A stretch of DNA of 64,000 nt, from positions 35,190,001 to 35,254,000 of the forward strand of contig NC_072895.1 of NCBI RefSeq assembly GCF_027943255.1, written 5' to 3'. The notes beneath the pieces are model-generated. The model made no database searches. It saw nothing but the letters and a program-made list of their open reading frames with translations, and was not told the origin of the DNA. Shown piece after piece: positions 47,201 through 59,788 of this stretch. The DNA comes from Anastrepha obliqua (taxonomy: Eukaryota > Arthropoda > Insecta > Diptera > Tephritidae). The position numbers and the translations under genes are program-made. The number at the start of each line of letters is the position of its first letter. Positions within the stretch are counted from its first letter, which is position 1.

Positions 47201-49943
47201 CCATTGATTTGGAGTCCATGACCAATGGGATCTCGCAAAGACTACTCGCCGTCTCCTTTGTATCTTGGTTAGAAGGGGCTTCTTGCGTGCTGCTCTGCCG
47301 TGCAGTCCAGATTCGACCAGACGCCGAGCAATTGTCCTCTTGGATATTTCGAAATTATATTGATCTTGAATTTCCCGTTGGATGTCAGTGAAAGTCTTTT
47401 TTGGGTCTCTTTTGGAGATGATTGCTATCTTGCGGTCAATTTCTGCTGAAATTTTCCGGGGCCTTTTCTTACGTGGAACATTGTCAACAGTCTTAAAAAG
47501 TTGGATATGCTTTAAGGCGTTAAAAACCATTTTTTTTGGGCATTTGACTTGTTTAGAAATTTCACGTACGACTTTCCAGCTTTACGAAGGTCAAAAATGG
47601 AGCTGCGCAGGGCAGGTGTACAGCTGCTGTTTTTTCCCATTACACATCTTGAAGACGAATATTTTAGTTGCTTTTAAACAACCAATTTAAAATATATACA
47701 CACCAAAAAGTCGATTATATTACTATTAAAATAACACAACTTGCCGAATATGCTTCCATTGAACAACTGTTTCTAAGTACTCGTCTTAGTTTATTTACCT
47801 TGAACTAAGTAACCCATGCACTGCGTTGGATAATATTAACGGTACTTCAATTTCACAACTACAAAACTAGACGCATTGGGTAGTAAATAGAGTAACAAAA
47901 GCAGTGCAAATGATTTTAAGAGAAAAAATAACGGTAAATTTAAACAGTTTAATATTATGCTCATCAAGCGTTTATCAAAAGGGAGCGTTTCTAATTAGCT
48001 GACAACAGCTGTATAATTTAATAATAAAATTACAAAAACCAATAAAAGGGGCACGGCACGGAAACAATTTTAATTTTTATGAAAAAGGGTATACGTTTGC
48101 AAAGTCTTTTCTGTGCCGAAAATAATGTTTCAGAAAAACTTTGCAAATTCTCATATTTTAAGAAAGTGTGTATGATATAAAAGAAAAACAAGTCATTACA
48201 GTTCGTAAATAAAGTGCTATATAATTGAAAAAATACTCGTTTTCAGATATAATTCCTATTTTTTGATAAGCTCTCTATTAGTTATAAAATTAAATACGAT
48301 ATCTGCGTATTCTCTTTACAGTAACACACACACACATATCTCTGAGACATCCATTTTCATAGGTGACTCATTAAATTATAGACGAATATCTTAGACAATT
48401 TCTACAAATTTAACAATAAGAGAACTCGCAATTTGCATATGCATTTGTATGTATGAGCGCTGACATTTGACAGACCCATGTGTAGGTGTATACCCAAGCG
48501 ATTGTTGTTGATGAGTCTATGAAGTTGCAGAATGCTCATCATACAAAAGCAACCAATCAGCGGTTGATAAATTGAGTTAGGTGTGTGTTGGTATTCAAAT
48601 GCTCCCAGAATGGAATTCCCTTTCTCATTAAGAGTTGAAAGCAAGGCAAAAGGCGCAAGGCGAACTGCGATGGAGTCCAGGTTTTGTTAACAAAATGGAT
48701 ATTATCTCAAGATCACATTCGGGTTTAGGGAGCTGACTGTTCTGCCATCTGAAGATGCTGAAAATAAATCTCCCTTTTCATAGTAGCTTTGTGCGTGCCA
48801 CAGTTGTTATTAAATTTAATACAATAAACTGCTGAAAAGCTTATGAGCTTAGCTATTGCCTCTGGGTTGAGTAAAAATTAGCTCAGCCGAATCTATTGCA
48901 TATACATACATATATAAATACATAGTTGGCGCTTACACCCTTTTCAGGTTTTTGGCGGAGCTCCTTCTCCTAGTGGAGGGACCTACAATTTTAAGCCAAC
49001 TCTGAGCGACAAATGGTTTCTTATGAGAAGCTTTTTCATGGCAGAAATACACTCGGAGGTTTACCATTGACTGCCGAGTGGCGACCACTATTAGAAAAAA
49101 TGTTTTTTTATAATTTTTCTGTTTCACGCACGGAAATTCGAACCTACACACTTCCGAATGGTAGTCACGCAACAAGCCATTCGGCTACGGCGGCCGTTAC
49201 ATACATACATACGTATATAAATAATAATTTGCTTTACGAAGTGTGTTTATCGATACTATCATATTTCTATTCAATCGTTTTCAATTGTTGGAAAATGATA
49301 AAATCAGCGGTTTTTTGTGCCTATTTTTAAACACAAAAATGTGAACATAACCAGCTTAACTTTTTTTTAATTAAGTGACAATCATCATTGTTGCCCAGTT
49401 AATCGAAAACATCATAAAACACCTAATGGAATTTGTTTGCATTCTGGTTAGTTATGCACTTTACTTTTTTAGTTGACCTTTAGAAAAGTAATGCAAGAGC
49501 GCACCTTTACAACAGCATTTATTTTATGTACAATTTTAGCATTTCTGAAATACACTTAGACACATATTTGGCTGTAGATACATCATCCAGTAGTCAATAT
49601 GGATCACGTGGAGGCTTGGCGTGGACACCACCTGCTTCTGGCGAGGGTTCAACGCCCACTTGGACAGAGGGAACACCAAGTTTTACAGATTCAAGCTCTA
49701 GTGGTGACATTGGTATAGAAAATACTGAGGGTAAAGTTAAAAGCTGATTTTGAACATTTCTTTTTTACTTTTCCAGAGAGCTTTTCACCCATTAACACAT
49801 CAAAAATTGACCGACATAAAGCAACTATTGAAGACACACTCAACTCTCTTTCCTCGGAGATGGTTCGATGTCCGTTTGCCTATATTTACTTTTCAATGCT
49901 ACTATATTTTAATACACTTTTTCCTTACTTACTTTTAGACTAA
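26281..49943 (+). CDS. PIP5K59B: type I phosphatidylinositol-4-phosphate 5-kinase
   Basis: It phosphorylates PI4P to PI(4,5)P2 at the plasma membrane. The first visible exon is 26281-26508, with ATG at 26415. Then come 27334-27362 (29 nt), 27423-27575, 31108-31305, 31502-31644, 31793-32305, 33791-33883, 33967-34099, 37362-37449, 37521-37583, 37657-37737 and 37800-39001. All junctions are GT/AG with consistent phases; this form is 929 aa. A second form splices from 38117 to 39233-39401, 49540-49712 and 49777-49943 (804 aa). Motifs: GASGS 173-177, Lys190, YDLKGST 255-261, MDYSLLLG 318-325, IGIID 426-430, and activation loop 453-481 ending TVFRKIPS. The tail of the long form has PPPVPPR and PPPLPPPP, possible SH3 or EVH1 ligands. 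The [16 protein letters not shown] start and MMDF context match type I rather than type II kinases. Five introns carry transposons. Confidence 0.95.
27862..28010. repeat. palindrome-rich interspersed repeat
   Basis: It starts with ttgttgctgttgctgtagca and contains two short palindromes: tttccccatacatatacggg(gaa) and ggatttaaatcc within ggccggatttaaatccgtg. It sits in intron 3 of PIP5K. I know this kind of sequence as common in fly genomes but cannot name a family. Confidence 0.5.
28035..28475 (-). mobile_element. LINE 3' end (zinc-knuckle coding plus 3' UTR)
   Basis: The reverse strand ends in a (gtt)n/(aac)n tail near 28040-28070. Upstream it encodes [14 protein letters not shown] followed by [10 protein letters not shown], the CCHC-type zinc knuckle found at the C-terminus of R1/I/LOA-type LINE proteins. 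It is 5'-truncated and antisense to PIP5K. Confidence 0.7.
28476..29419. other. PIP5K intron sequence, nothing recognised
   Basis: No repeat ends or exons were recognised. A local duplication (ccaggtcaaatgcc / gatgccaggtcag) lies at 28590-28625. Confidence 0.4.
29420..29830 (-). mobile_element. LINE 3' end, same family as 42781-43625
   Basis: The plus strand starts with aggttaggttaggttgactt, the complement of a (taacc)n-type LINE tail, followed by gctggctgaaag. The reverse strand encodes pieces matching the zinc-knuckle region at 43316-43564: LYTCAANKL in complement orientation, a CRFCNE-like block, and LECLSELQ-like residues. It is 5'-truncated and degenerate. Confidence 0.75.
29831..30559. 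other. PIP5K intron sequence, possible transposon debris
   Basis: No intact gene. The 30230-30430 segment has protein-like composition on the plus strand (reads like [17 protein letters not shown]) but no family was assigned. Confidence 0.3.
30560..30830 (-). pseudogene. degenerate MADF/Myb-like fragment
   Basis: The reverse strand from about 30826 reads [16 protein letters not shown]. After a shift it reads [15 protein letters not shown] and then [15 protein letters not shown], which resembles the MADF DNA-binding fold (EYKDR...CKKKWKNLR). Such proteins are encoded by PIF/Harbinger transposons as well as by host genes. Frameshifts and stops show it is not functional. Confidence 0.45.
32460..33430 (-). 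mobile_element. degenerate Tc1-like element
   Basis: Reverse-strand segments read [20 protein letters not shown] and [15 protein letters not shown], then [11 protein letters not shown] (second catalytic Asp). Nearer the left end they read [16 protein letters not shown] and TKSGSTAY (C-terminus). Numerous stops and shifts are present. It lies in the PIP5K intron between exons 31793-32305 and 33791-33883. Confidence 0.75.
34564..35400 (+). mobile_element. Tc1-like element with intact ends, degenerate inside
   Basis: The termini CAGTCTGTGTCAGAAGAAAA and, from the other end, CAGTCTGTGTCAGTAAAAAG are inverted and flanked by TA (34562-34563, 35401-35402). Forward translation gives an N-terminal region ([20 protein letters not shown], then [13 protein letters not shown]) and an HTH-like [14 protein letters not shown] in a shifted frame. 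The catalytic core is deleted. Confidence 0.8.
35430..35771 (-). repeat. full-length tRNA-derived SINE with target duplication
   Basis: The body at 35442-35759 is reverse-oriented. Its 5' tRNA-like head is at the right: in complement it reads gccgtagctgaatgggttgg (box A-like), then ggttcgaatctcgg (box B-like). Its 3' tail is (taaa)n at the left. A 12-bp duplication caaggaatataa flanks it (35430-35441 and 35760-35771). This is the best full-length copy of family A in the window, about 318 bp. Confidence 0.9.
35800..37280 (-). mobile_element. LINE reverse transcriptase fragment with YADD box
   Basis: The reverse strand reads [33 protein letters not shown], then [13 protein letters not shown] with the catalytic YADD, and [12 protein letters not shown]. 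The C-terminal part follows near 35900-36080 ([20 protein letters not shown], then WIGHVLRRP). Several frameshifts and a deletion between GCVL and YADD are present. It lies in the 3.3-kb PIP5K intron before exon 37362. Confidence 0.85.
40110..40720 (-). mobile_element. Helentron-like fragment, copy 1
   Basis: The left end ataccagtctaacggttaga with cgcgatagaagtgaaacctt is shared with copy 2 at 43731. The shared right part is attgcggtaaatatttaaaa. In between, the reverse strand encodes an endonuclease-type segment ([11 protein letters not shown] in copy 2; here a shorter version with [20 protein letters not shown]). An endonuclease domain fused to Rep/helicase is a Helentron trait; that assignment is an inference. 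Confidence 0.5.
41340..41771. mobile_element. hAT-type MITE with about 125-bp inverted repeats
   Basis: The left arm starts TAGGCCGGGTCGATTTGTGG and continues through ccattgctctgtgaaaatta, ccgaaggaaccatacctcta and tgatgtcccccaat. The right arm is its complement with about 10 percent mismatches. An 8-bp duplication CTGTACAT (41332-41339 and 41772-41779) fits the hAT nTnnnnAn rule. It has no coding capacity. It lies in the long PIP5K intron. Confidence 0.88.
42034..42113 (+). repeat. terminal fragment of the element at 45010
   Basis: The block tctcaaatcactcccaacga followed by ttctaaagaggttttcactt matches 45035-45075 nearly exactly. It is an isolated end of the Tc1/mariner-like element found 3 kb downstream, without the coding part. 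Confidence 0.65.
42781..43625 (+). mobile_element. LINE 3' region: RNase H and zinc knuckle
   Basis: The forward frame at 42848-43240 contains an RNase H domain: [18 protein letters not shown] (catalytic Asp), [11 protein letters not shown] (Glu) and [11 protein letters not shown] (Asp). A stop and frameshift at about 43238 precede [15 protein letters not shown] and [20 protein letters not shown], the C-terminal CCHC knuckle. The 3' tail reads ccagccaacctaacctgacc. RNase H followed by a knuckle fits I/LOA/R1-type LINEs. The RT is missing (5' truncation). Confidence 0.85.
43731..44220 (-). mobile_element. Helentron-like deletion derivative, copy 2
   Basis: It shares both ends with copy 1 (40110). 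The reverse frame from 44153 starts [18 protein letters not shown], a typical N-terminus of Helentron-like proteins. It then continues directly into [15 protein letters not shown] and [15 protein letters not shown], an endonuclease-exonuclease-phosphatase motif. The Rep and helicase domains have therefore been removed by an internal deletion. Confidence 0.55.
44470..44665 (+). repeat. SINE copy (family A), 3'-shortened
   Basis: The forward tRNA-like head accgtagccgaatgggttgg and agttcgaatctcggtgaaaa is followed by ttctaatagcgctcacacct, caggcaatggcaaaac and tgtatttctgccatgaaaaa. It ends early in a (ataaa)n tail, so about 120 bp of the usual 3' part is missing. Confidence 0.85.
44701..44938. 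repeat. long inverted repeat of a tRNA-like sequence (family B)
   Basis: Two arms of about 98 bp (44701-44799 and 44840-44938) are complementary with very few mismatches and separated by about 40 bp. The right arm reads gcgcggtagccgagcgacta (box A-like) and then ccttggttcgaatcacaag (box B-like). The central spacer with part of the arm (aaagttatttagttcgtcgc ... aacgcttcgt) recurs once more at 44946-45001. A proper cloverleaf with a 5-bp T stem cannot be drawn, so it is tRNA-related but not a tRNA gene. Confidence 0.85.
45010..45830 (+). mobile_element. Tc1/mariner-superfamily remnant
   Basis: The forward frames encode [20 protein letters not shown], then [13 protein letters not shown] (first catalytic Asp). 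In shifted frames they encode [16 protein letters not shown] (second Asp changed to Asn) and [18 protein letters not shown] (C-terminal acidic residue block). Frameshifts near 45410 and 45580 and the Asp-to-Asn change make it inactive. It is distinct from the DD41D group described here. Confidence 0.75.
46386..48011 (-). mobile_element. nearly intact Tc1-like (DD34E) transposon
   Basis: The ends CAGCTGTTGACAGCTAATTA (left) and, from the right end inward, CAGCTGTTGTCAGCTAATTA are inverted and flanked by TA (46384-46385, 48012-48013). They extend through gaaacg. Additional internal copies of the core (actaattagaaacagtaatg near 46570; actgtttctaagtactcg near 47770) suggest an IR/DR arrangement. 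The reverse strand carries an almost complete transposase. Confidence 0.9.
46619..47640 (-). pseudogene. Tc1-like DD34E transposase with one frameshift
   Basis: The start at 47640 gives [20 protein letters not shown] and AGKSY. A single-base loss near 47555 then shifts the frame to [20 protein letters not shown], from where 303 residues run open to the end. [24 protein letters not shown] basic linker is [11 protein letters not shown]. The triad is Asp in [10 protein letters not shown], Asp in [12 protein letters not shown] and Glu in [11 protein letters not shown], with 34 residues between the last two. The frameshift is the only lesion seen, so this copy was lost recently. Confidence 0.88.
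48012..48921. other. PIP5K intron sequence
   Basis: A (ac)n microsatellite lies near 48324-48336. No exon or repeat family was recognised. Confidence 0.4.
48922..49197 (-). repeat. SINE copy (family A)
   Basis: Reverse-oriented: gttggcgcttacaccctttt, cggagctccttctcc (with an internal deletion of the gatgttgttcc part), tttttcatggcagaaataca. The tRNA-like head lies at the right (gaaattcgaacctacacact, then agccattcggctacggcggc). It is flanked by tacata-rich sequence, so the target duplication is not readable. Confidence 0.85.
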
Positions 49944-51803
49944 ATAATGCATATTGAGTTGAAAGGGGCAAAGAGTAAACCAAAAAGAGCCAACCACCAG
50001 ATCTCAGCAAGCGCAAATTCTCATCTCAAAACAAAATAATAAGTCCATGCATATACATACATATGTATGTGCATTAGTATTTATGTATGTACATAAGTTA
50101 CGAGAGCTAATACATTTATTATGAGTACATAAACTTGGGGATTATTTACAATCTTACCTATCAGTGTTAATAAAATATTAAGGTTGATTATTCCATTTCA
50201 AAAATCGTGAGATATTAATTCATAGGTGCATACTACATACATATATCCAAATTATACACGACATTTTGTGAACTGACGAAGTTAGGGTTGGAAATCCATA
50301 TATAAGTACGTTTATACATATTAGGTACACTACTAAAAATTGCATACATAAATGTACATACATAAAGGCGTGTGTGCTACCTATTATTATTATACTCGTA
50401 ATACTACATATTTGCCTAACGCCTATTCTCTTATTATTATCTATTATCTATTACCTGTTATTTTTTCTATTTATATTTTTCTTTATTAAAAAATACTTCG
50501 AAAAATTTACATACGTATATATGCTATTAAACTACAGGAAGCATATGTAATATACTCTAAAAGAAAGCATGGAAATACTCGTGCGACCGTGAAAAGCCAC
50601 ACCATTGATGTACACACACACACACTTGTATATATTTCATACCACATAGTCATAATGCAATATTTATTTAGTTACGAATAGATATACTTAAATACAGTAA
50701 ACTTGCATACACTTCTGCATTTAATTAAAAGCTTCTTTAAAAGCCTGAATACGTATGTATGTCTAGTAGTACACGCATGCATACATACATACATACATAT
50801 ACTCGTAAAACAATTAATGAACTGTTTTGATTCTCTTAAGGGCATAAGGAAAACGAGCAATACCTACTTGAATAACCAACAAAAATTAAATATTGAATTC
50901 AACTCACATTGTACCATAACTTGAAAGTTCATTATATTGTATTGTATTTCATTTACTTATAATTAAATAATCAATGTGTATACAGAAAATCTTCAAATTC
51001 ATGATTGTGTTTAATCCTACGTAAAAAATTAGCTATTGTTAAAACATATATAAGTGTTTACATATGAATATATATGTAAATGCCTGAATTACTAAATAAT
51101 AGATATTTTAAGAGTTCAAAATTGTTTAATTATCCTATTAAATTAAAGCAAAACTACAATCGAAATTTGTTTTAATGCTTTTTTACTACCAAACACTAGA
51201 CCAGGGCTTCACAAACTATGTCTCTCTCTCTTAGCTTCACAGCCTGTGGTGGACCATAGCTTCAACAACAATCCTCCTCCAAAGTAGGTAGCAAAGTCTT
51301 AATAAAAATAAAAAAACAAAAAACGCATGTGAGACGGGGGCGCTGGAGCAAGGATGGGTGACAATAGGTATGTTCATGATTGTTCAAGGGTGAAATGGTT
51401 GAATTGCCAGTCTGGCACTCCTCAAGTAGCACTAAAGCGCCGTTGTGATTGTTCATGATTGTTCACAAATTATTAAGCTTTGGTGTTCATGTATCGAAAG
51501 AACTTGCAAAGTAGGGGAAAGCGAGAGCGCATTTCATTTTGAGGGGAAATTGCATGTTTTTACTGAATACTGAATACATTTTTGCTTGTAAGAATTTGCA
51601 AGTAAGAAAAACTGGTGATCGCAAAGTAAAATACACAGGTATTAAAATTTCCGAATTGAATCTAATTTTAAATAAAAATGGAGAATGTTTGAAAATGGAT
51701 GAGAGTTTATTTTAAGTCATATTAAATAGGAATCAGCCAATGATATAAAGGTATATACTTCTGAAACGCATTCTCCCGCCACCGTTGTTGCAATCTCCGA
51801 AAA
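49944..51803. other. PIP5K distal 3' UTR and downstream flank
   Basis: This stretch contains several catacata and tatgta microsatellites and AT-rich sequence, including candidate poly(A) signals. No further exon is recognised. The 51180-51500 stretch is less AT-rich (aaacgcatgtgagacggggg) but has no open frame of interest. Confidence 0.4.
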
Positions 51804-52538
51804 AAGGGGGATCAATTTGGAGGTATCGAATTTTAAATTGACATAAAAGAACGGAAATTCAAATTAATTGGGCAATCTTTTTAATTTTTGTGTGGAACCA
51901 TTTATGACATTTATTTTTAAAAAGTAATCTCTTTCAAATGTTGGTAAACACCAATTTTGAATAACTCGCTGGAGGACTTCGGTCGGTATCTCGTGAATAA
52001 CTTTAGTAATGTTGGCTTCCAATGACTCAATGGAAGCTGGTTTATCCACTAAGCATTTAGACTTTGCATACCCCACAAATAAAAATCCAAAGGTGTCCAA
52101 ATGTAACAAACGATCTTGGTGGCCAATCAACTTGTCCGAGACAAGAGATAAATTGGTCACCTAAACGCCGATGCAATAAATCAATTGTTTCACGGGCTGT
52201 ATGGCAAGTAGCGCCGTCTTGTTGGGAAAATCACAGGCTTCGGTTTCCGGCATCAAAAAGTTGTTTATCATGGCGCGATAGACTCGTCTTTGAAGACATA
52301 TGTATGTATGTGTCGATGATTCCTCCAGCTTATAGGCCGCACCAAACGGTTGCTTTCAATTGATGTAATTGTGTTGATTTTCGTAGCACAATTTGTAATC
52401 GTTGTTGAGGCGTAAGTCTTCCCATAATGAAATGCCAATGAATACCGGTAAAAAATTATGGATTTAGTTTGACAGTATTCACGCGTGATTTGTCAAAAAT
52501 ACCCTATTGGAAAAAGTACCTCTAATATGATCACCCTT
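51804..52538 (-). mobile_element. DD41D-type element, deletion derivative, copy 2
   Basis: The left end aagggggatcaatttggagg and right end ctctaatatgatcacccttt are inverted and next to TA (52539-52540). The reverse strand keeps the transposase C-terminus (FVGYAKSKCLVDKPASIESL, then EIPTEVLQRVIQNW) and a scrap of the HTCHT-type second block. The middle is deleted. It is the sister copy of 7341-8524. Confidence 0.82.
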
Positions 52539-53228
52539 TACAAATCGAAAGCATTGAAGATTCATATCTTTTGTGGTTTATACTTGCACTTCTTGGTTAT
52601 TAACTAGTTTGGCAATATATTTATTCATTTATTAGAATTATATTATAATTATTATATAATACCAAACCTAAAACGAGAACGAGTACTAGCTGCCAGTGCC
52701 TACAACTCGATAGTTTCAGTCTGTGTTATTATTAGTTATTCATCTGAAATCATAGTAGTTAAGTTACAATCTTTTAAAAAATTATTTAAAGTAGTTATAT
52801 TGGTGGCAGAAGCAGTAGCCAGTACAACAGAAGGTTTGCTGGAGTCGAAGTGTTTCTTCCTGATACTTTCTAGGGCGCGACAATCGTTTAAAAGATGGTC
52901 AGCTGATGGGTTTTTACCGCAAAACGGGTTGGTTGGTGGGTTGTTGGTTATTTCCTTAAGGGGTTATATACGGTTAGAATTTTCAAAAAATCGTTTTTTT
53001 TATTTTATAGGTTTTTAACTTCAAATTAAAGTTTATTAATGAAATATTGAATATTTACAATAAAAAATGAATACAAGAATAAGAATAAATAATAAAAAAT
53101 GTTGAATAAAGAAATTTGGACAAAGCATTTAATGCAACGGTTGCTCTGCTATAGCCAGCGGTAGTTTCCTGGTAGTTCCCAATGTAATAATTATTGCAAT
53201 CAGTAGAAGTAACAATGGTCATTAATTC

Positions 53229-53870
53229 TTAAATAATCTGCACCAAATTTTGATTATTTTGCGGATCGGCCAGCAAGTTTCGTGCAGACAATTTTATTTT
53301 TGAAAATACCTTTTCTATAGGCTCTAACATGGAGGAATATGTTGATAGAAAAATTAACGTATGATTAGTGTCACTAATCTTTTCGCGTACTTCCCGAGTT
53401 TCATGGATTCTGGCATTGTCCAGAACCAATAATGCTTCTACGATGTTACTTTCAGCAAGTTTATTAAATAATCCATGAAGAAATGTTATAAAAACATTTG
53501 AATTTACTGTTGAGTTAGAAATTACTTGAGAATGTATAATACCATTTAAGTTCATGGCTAAAATTAATGAAATATTTCTTCCTCTTGTTGTTGGAACTAT
53601 TACACGGGCTGAAGTATTAATCCTCGATCGAGCTTTATTTCTGCGGAGATGATAGTTGAAATCGGATTCATCAATAAAAATTATTTTCGCATGTGTTTGT
53701 GGAGCATTTTGTGAAAAATTTAAGGCATAATTTTTGCGCTGTTCAATTGTTGATTTGTAGTTTAAATGGTCCAGGTTGATTATGACGGTTTTTAATGTTA
53801 TTTTTACAGCTTTTAATGCATTAAATACGAGGAATAGGTAAGGTCTCTTCATTTTCTAAATTGCTATCAT
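53229..53870 (-). pseudogene. IS630/Tc1-type DD34E transposase fragment
   Basis: The reverse frame of about 207 residues has AKIIFIDESDFNYHLRRNKA (first catalytic Asp), RVIVPTTRGRNISLILAMN, LLVLDNARIHE (second Asp) and SSMLEPIEKVFSKIK (catalytic Glu), with 34 residues between the second Asp and the Glu. All three catalytic residues are present. The N-terminal DNA-binding domains are reduced to broken pieces upstream of 53770, so the copy is 5'-defective. Confidence 0.85.
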
Positions 53871-54219
53871 CAGAATCTTCTTCTTATTCGCCGATAATGA
53901 CGTTTATTAACCGGACTTCCTGTATTATCTTCATCAGTTACTTCTTCAGGTGATATATTGGTGTTCATTATCATAAACTTATTTAAGGCTTTTAATGATT
54001 TTGAATTTCAAATATGTATTTATTTTAAAATAAATAACACAAAATAAAACAAATAAATACACAACAAGAATATAAAAGTTTTATTCTGCGTTTACAGCGA
54101 TTGCAAAAAAAAGCTTTATTTTGTGATTACTGCAATTGCTAAAATTTAAACAAGTATTTAACCTTATTACCTTAAAATAATAATTAATTATCATATTATA
54201 TTTCATAAACTTTAATTTG

Positions 54220-54335
54220 AAATTAAAAATCTTTGATTTGAAATTAAAAAAATTTTATTTGAAATAAAAAAAAATTTATTTGAAATAAAAAAAAAAATTT
54301 ATTTGAATTTTAAAAAATTTAATTTGAAATTAAAC
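54220..54335. repeat. short tandem array, about 25-bp AT unit
   Basis: Five to six imperfect repeats of a unit like atttgaaattaaaaaaattt follow one another. It lies inside the DD34E element. Confidence 0.7.
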
Positions 54336-54359
54336 AACTTTAACAATTAACTCCGATTA

Positions 54360-54582
54360 AAAATAAAAAAAAATAAATAATTGGCGTGTACACTTCTGTT
54401 AGGTGTTTGGCCGAGCTCCTCCTCCTATTTGTGGTGTGCGTCTTGATGTTGTTCCACAAATGGAGGGACCTACAGTTTCAAGCCGACTCCGAACGGCAGA
54501 TATTTTTATGAGGAGCTTTTTCATAGCAGATTTTCACTCGGAGGTTTGCCATTGCCTGCCGAGGGGCGACCGCTATTAGAAA
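54360..54582 (-). repeat. 5'-truncated SINE with 15-bp target duplication
   Basis: Family A, reverse-oriented, lacking the tRNA-like head. The duplication aattaactccgatta is exact at 54345-54359 and 54583-54597. The 3' tail is A-rich with taaa units at the left. It interrupts the transposon repeat shared with 20018-20420. Confidence 0.93.
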
Positions 54583-54989
54583 AATTAACTCCGATTAGTC
54601 TCAAATTTTAACACGAGCTACTTAAATATATTTTTTAGTAATTAATTTAAGATTTTTTCGCACCGATAAATAATTTTTTTTATAAACAATTTAAAGCCGA
54701 AATTTTGGCCAAAAATCGATTTTATTTTTCTTTGAGAAACCGCGATTTTGTCAAAAAAATTTATTTTGCTTATTCCTTCGAATAGTTACTAGATTTAGCA
54801 TTACTTTAACGAAATCTGTGAGGTTTTTTAATTTCAGAGGATTCAGTTCAGAGATATAGTGGTCTCAGTAAAACGTCTTTTTTGAAAGGAGCTCGCGGAG
54901 ATCAGCTGTAGCTCCTTTCCAAATAAATATTTTTACTAATACTAAGTAAAACAGGTGAAGTGAAACAAAAATTCATTAATTAAAACAAA

Positions 54990-55832
54990 AATTAATTAAT
55001 TATGGTAGATGGGCAACCAAAAAACGATATTTCCAATCAAACTGAAAGCATAATCATTGTTTTTGATTAAAAATATAAAATAAAAGTAAAAAAAAAAAAT
55101 TATGATTATTTGTGATCAGAAAAATAACAAATCACATAAATAACACTCGAAAAATTTGTTTTTTTTTACCCAAAAATATAACTGGATTCATGATTATATT
55201 TTCCGAATAATAAAATAAAACTCAAAAATTTACTATTATTATTTATTTTTAATTTGGAAAGCATGCAGCTAAAATGTAAAATTCAGTTTCGCTGGACTCA
55301 TTAATTTCTATTTATTTATCTATGTATATTCGATGGTGAACTATATTTCCTTAGTGGCAAATTTTTCCTTATTGATGCATTTTTTCGCTTTCGTTCATGA
55401 TTGAATTATTTATAATAAAACTTAGTTTAATCAAATGGAGTTGACGTTTAGGCGTTGTCTCAAATTCGCCTTTTGCGTGGTTAATACATAGCAGGTTTCT
55501 GTGAATTCAGCAACTTGGTGTCTCAAGTCCTATTTACTTGTTGGGCGAATTTTATGCTTCTCAATTTGCGATTCGCACATGCATTTTATTCCAAAGAAGC
55601 CACTTCTTTATTAAAGCAATTGCAGTGCGTGGAATGCTCAATTAACTCGTTGCACCGTCGATGCTGTATAATTATTAGGAAATAAATGCAAAAATTCCGT
55701 AAGATATTTTACAACTTCAGCAGGTGTTTTTCAGCTTCAACCTTAAAAGCTTAAGTCTTTATTTACCGATTTTTGTTAAAAGTTTCTATCGAATATGTTA
55801 CTGTATAATATAAGTATAATATTCTATGCCAG
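54990..55832. other. downstream flank and 3' UTR of YME1L
   Basis: No exon was seen. On the reverse strand aataaa (55758-55763) lies about 70 bases after the YME1L stop codon and is a plausible poly(A) signal. Confidence 0.45.
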
Positions 55833-58955
<3,123 letters not shown>

Positions 58956-59780
58956 TAACTACAATGATTTACATTCTATTTTAATGCAATGCCGTTAGGC
59001 AGTTTGCAAGTGAAGCATTTGCCAAGAATTCATTTAAAGAATCCATTTTTGCCTTCATTACATCAGCTTTTTCTCATACACAAATTTACTATATTTTATA
59101 TTTTCAAACAAAAGTCTAGTCCGGTTATCATATGCTCATTTTTCCTGAATGAGCATAAAAAATATCTTAACAATGCGGGCCTATTAACGGCTTGATGTTG
59201 GATAGCTTACGTTGCTTCTCCTATCCTTTTCCTTTCACCAGCTGTTCTCGTCCTAGCAATGTAACGGTTATGTGTCGGCTTACGCCCCAAGTTTCCCAAA
59301 TGTGAATACGCACAAAACATTATTATTTTCTTGTAAATGTAATATTTTCTCCAACCAGAAGCTAGAAGGATCAAGACAGATTTTATGCGATGACAACCAA
59401 AATGTCATAATCGAAATTGACCACATCCAACCGCGGGTTGATACCAGCACGACATCTCTGTCTCGATTGCAACCGTGGCGACAATCGCGTTATCGTTTAT
59501 CGCGAGGTGTTATTATTTTAATTCTTCCTTCCTTTGTTGATATCTGAAAATCAACAACTTACTTCAAATTTGGAACAGATATTTGTATTGGATTTTTAAA
59601 AAATGAGAAAATATAGCTTGGACGAATGGCGCAGTGCTTGTTCATGTGATTGAAAACCAATCATTTCAATTATACTTAAAGTGCTGCAAAACAGTCGATG
59701 TTTTTAATTGGTATGCGGGCGGGCGAACGACGCAATATTTTTTATTTTTCGCTTGTCATTTGTAAACTTCATTAGTATAC
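58956..59780. other. spacer between divergent genes YME1L and RBM28
   Basis: It probably contains the first exon and promoter of YME1L on the minus strand, but neither could be fixed. The cgcgttatcgtttatcgcga stretch at 59488-59507 is an unusual GC/TATCG-rich patch. Confidence 0.35.
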
Positions 59781-59788
59781 ATTTCATC

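Larger units (their letters stand above)
52955..54960 (-). mobile_element. DNA transposon with DD34E transposase, right end lost
   Basis: The left end TTAAGGGGTTATATACGG resembles the TTAA end at 20018. The right part (54597-54860) matches the inverted block at 20100-20345, and sequence similar to tttttactaatactaag persists at 54930, beyond which the end is missing. Between them are a transposase gene, a short tandem array (54220-54335) and a nested SINE. Confidence 0.6.

Noticed and set aside
50040..50810. catacata/tatgta clusters as regulatory arrays
   Set aside because: They are simple microsatellites common in fly non-coding DNA.
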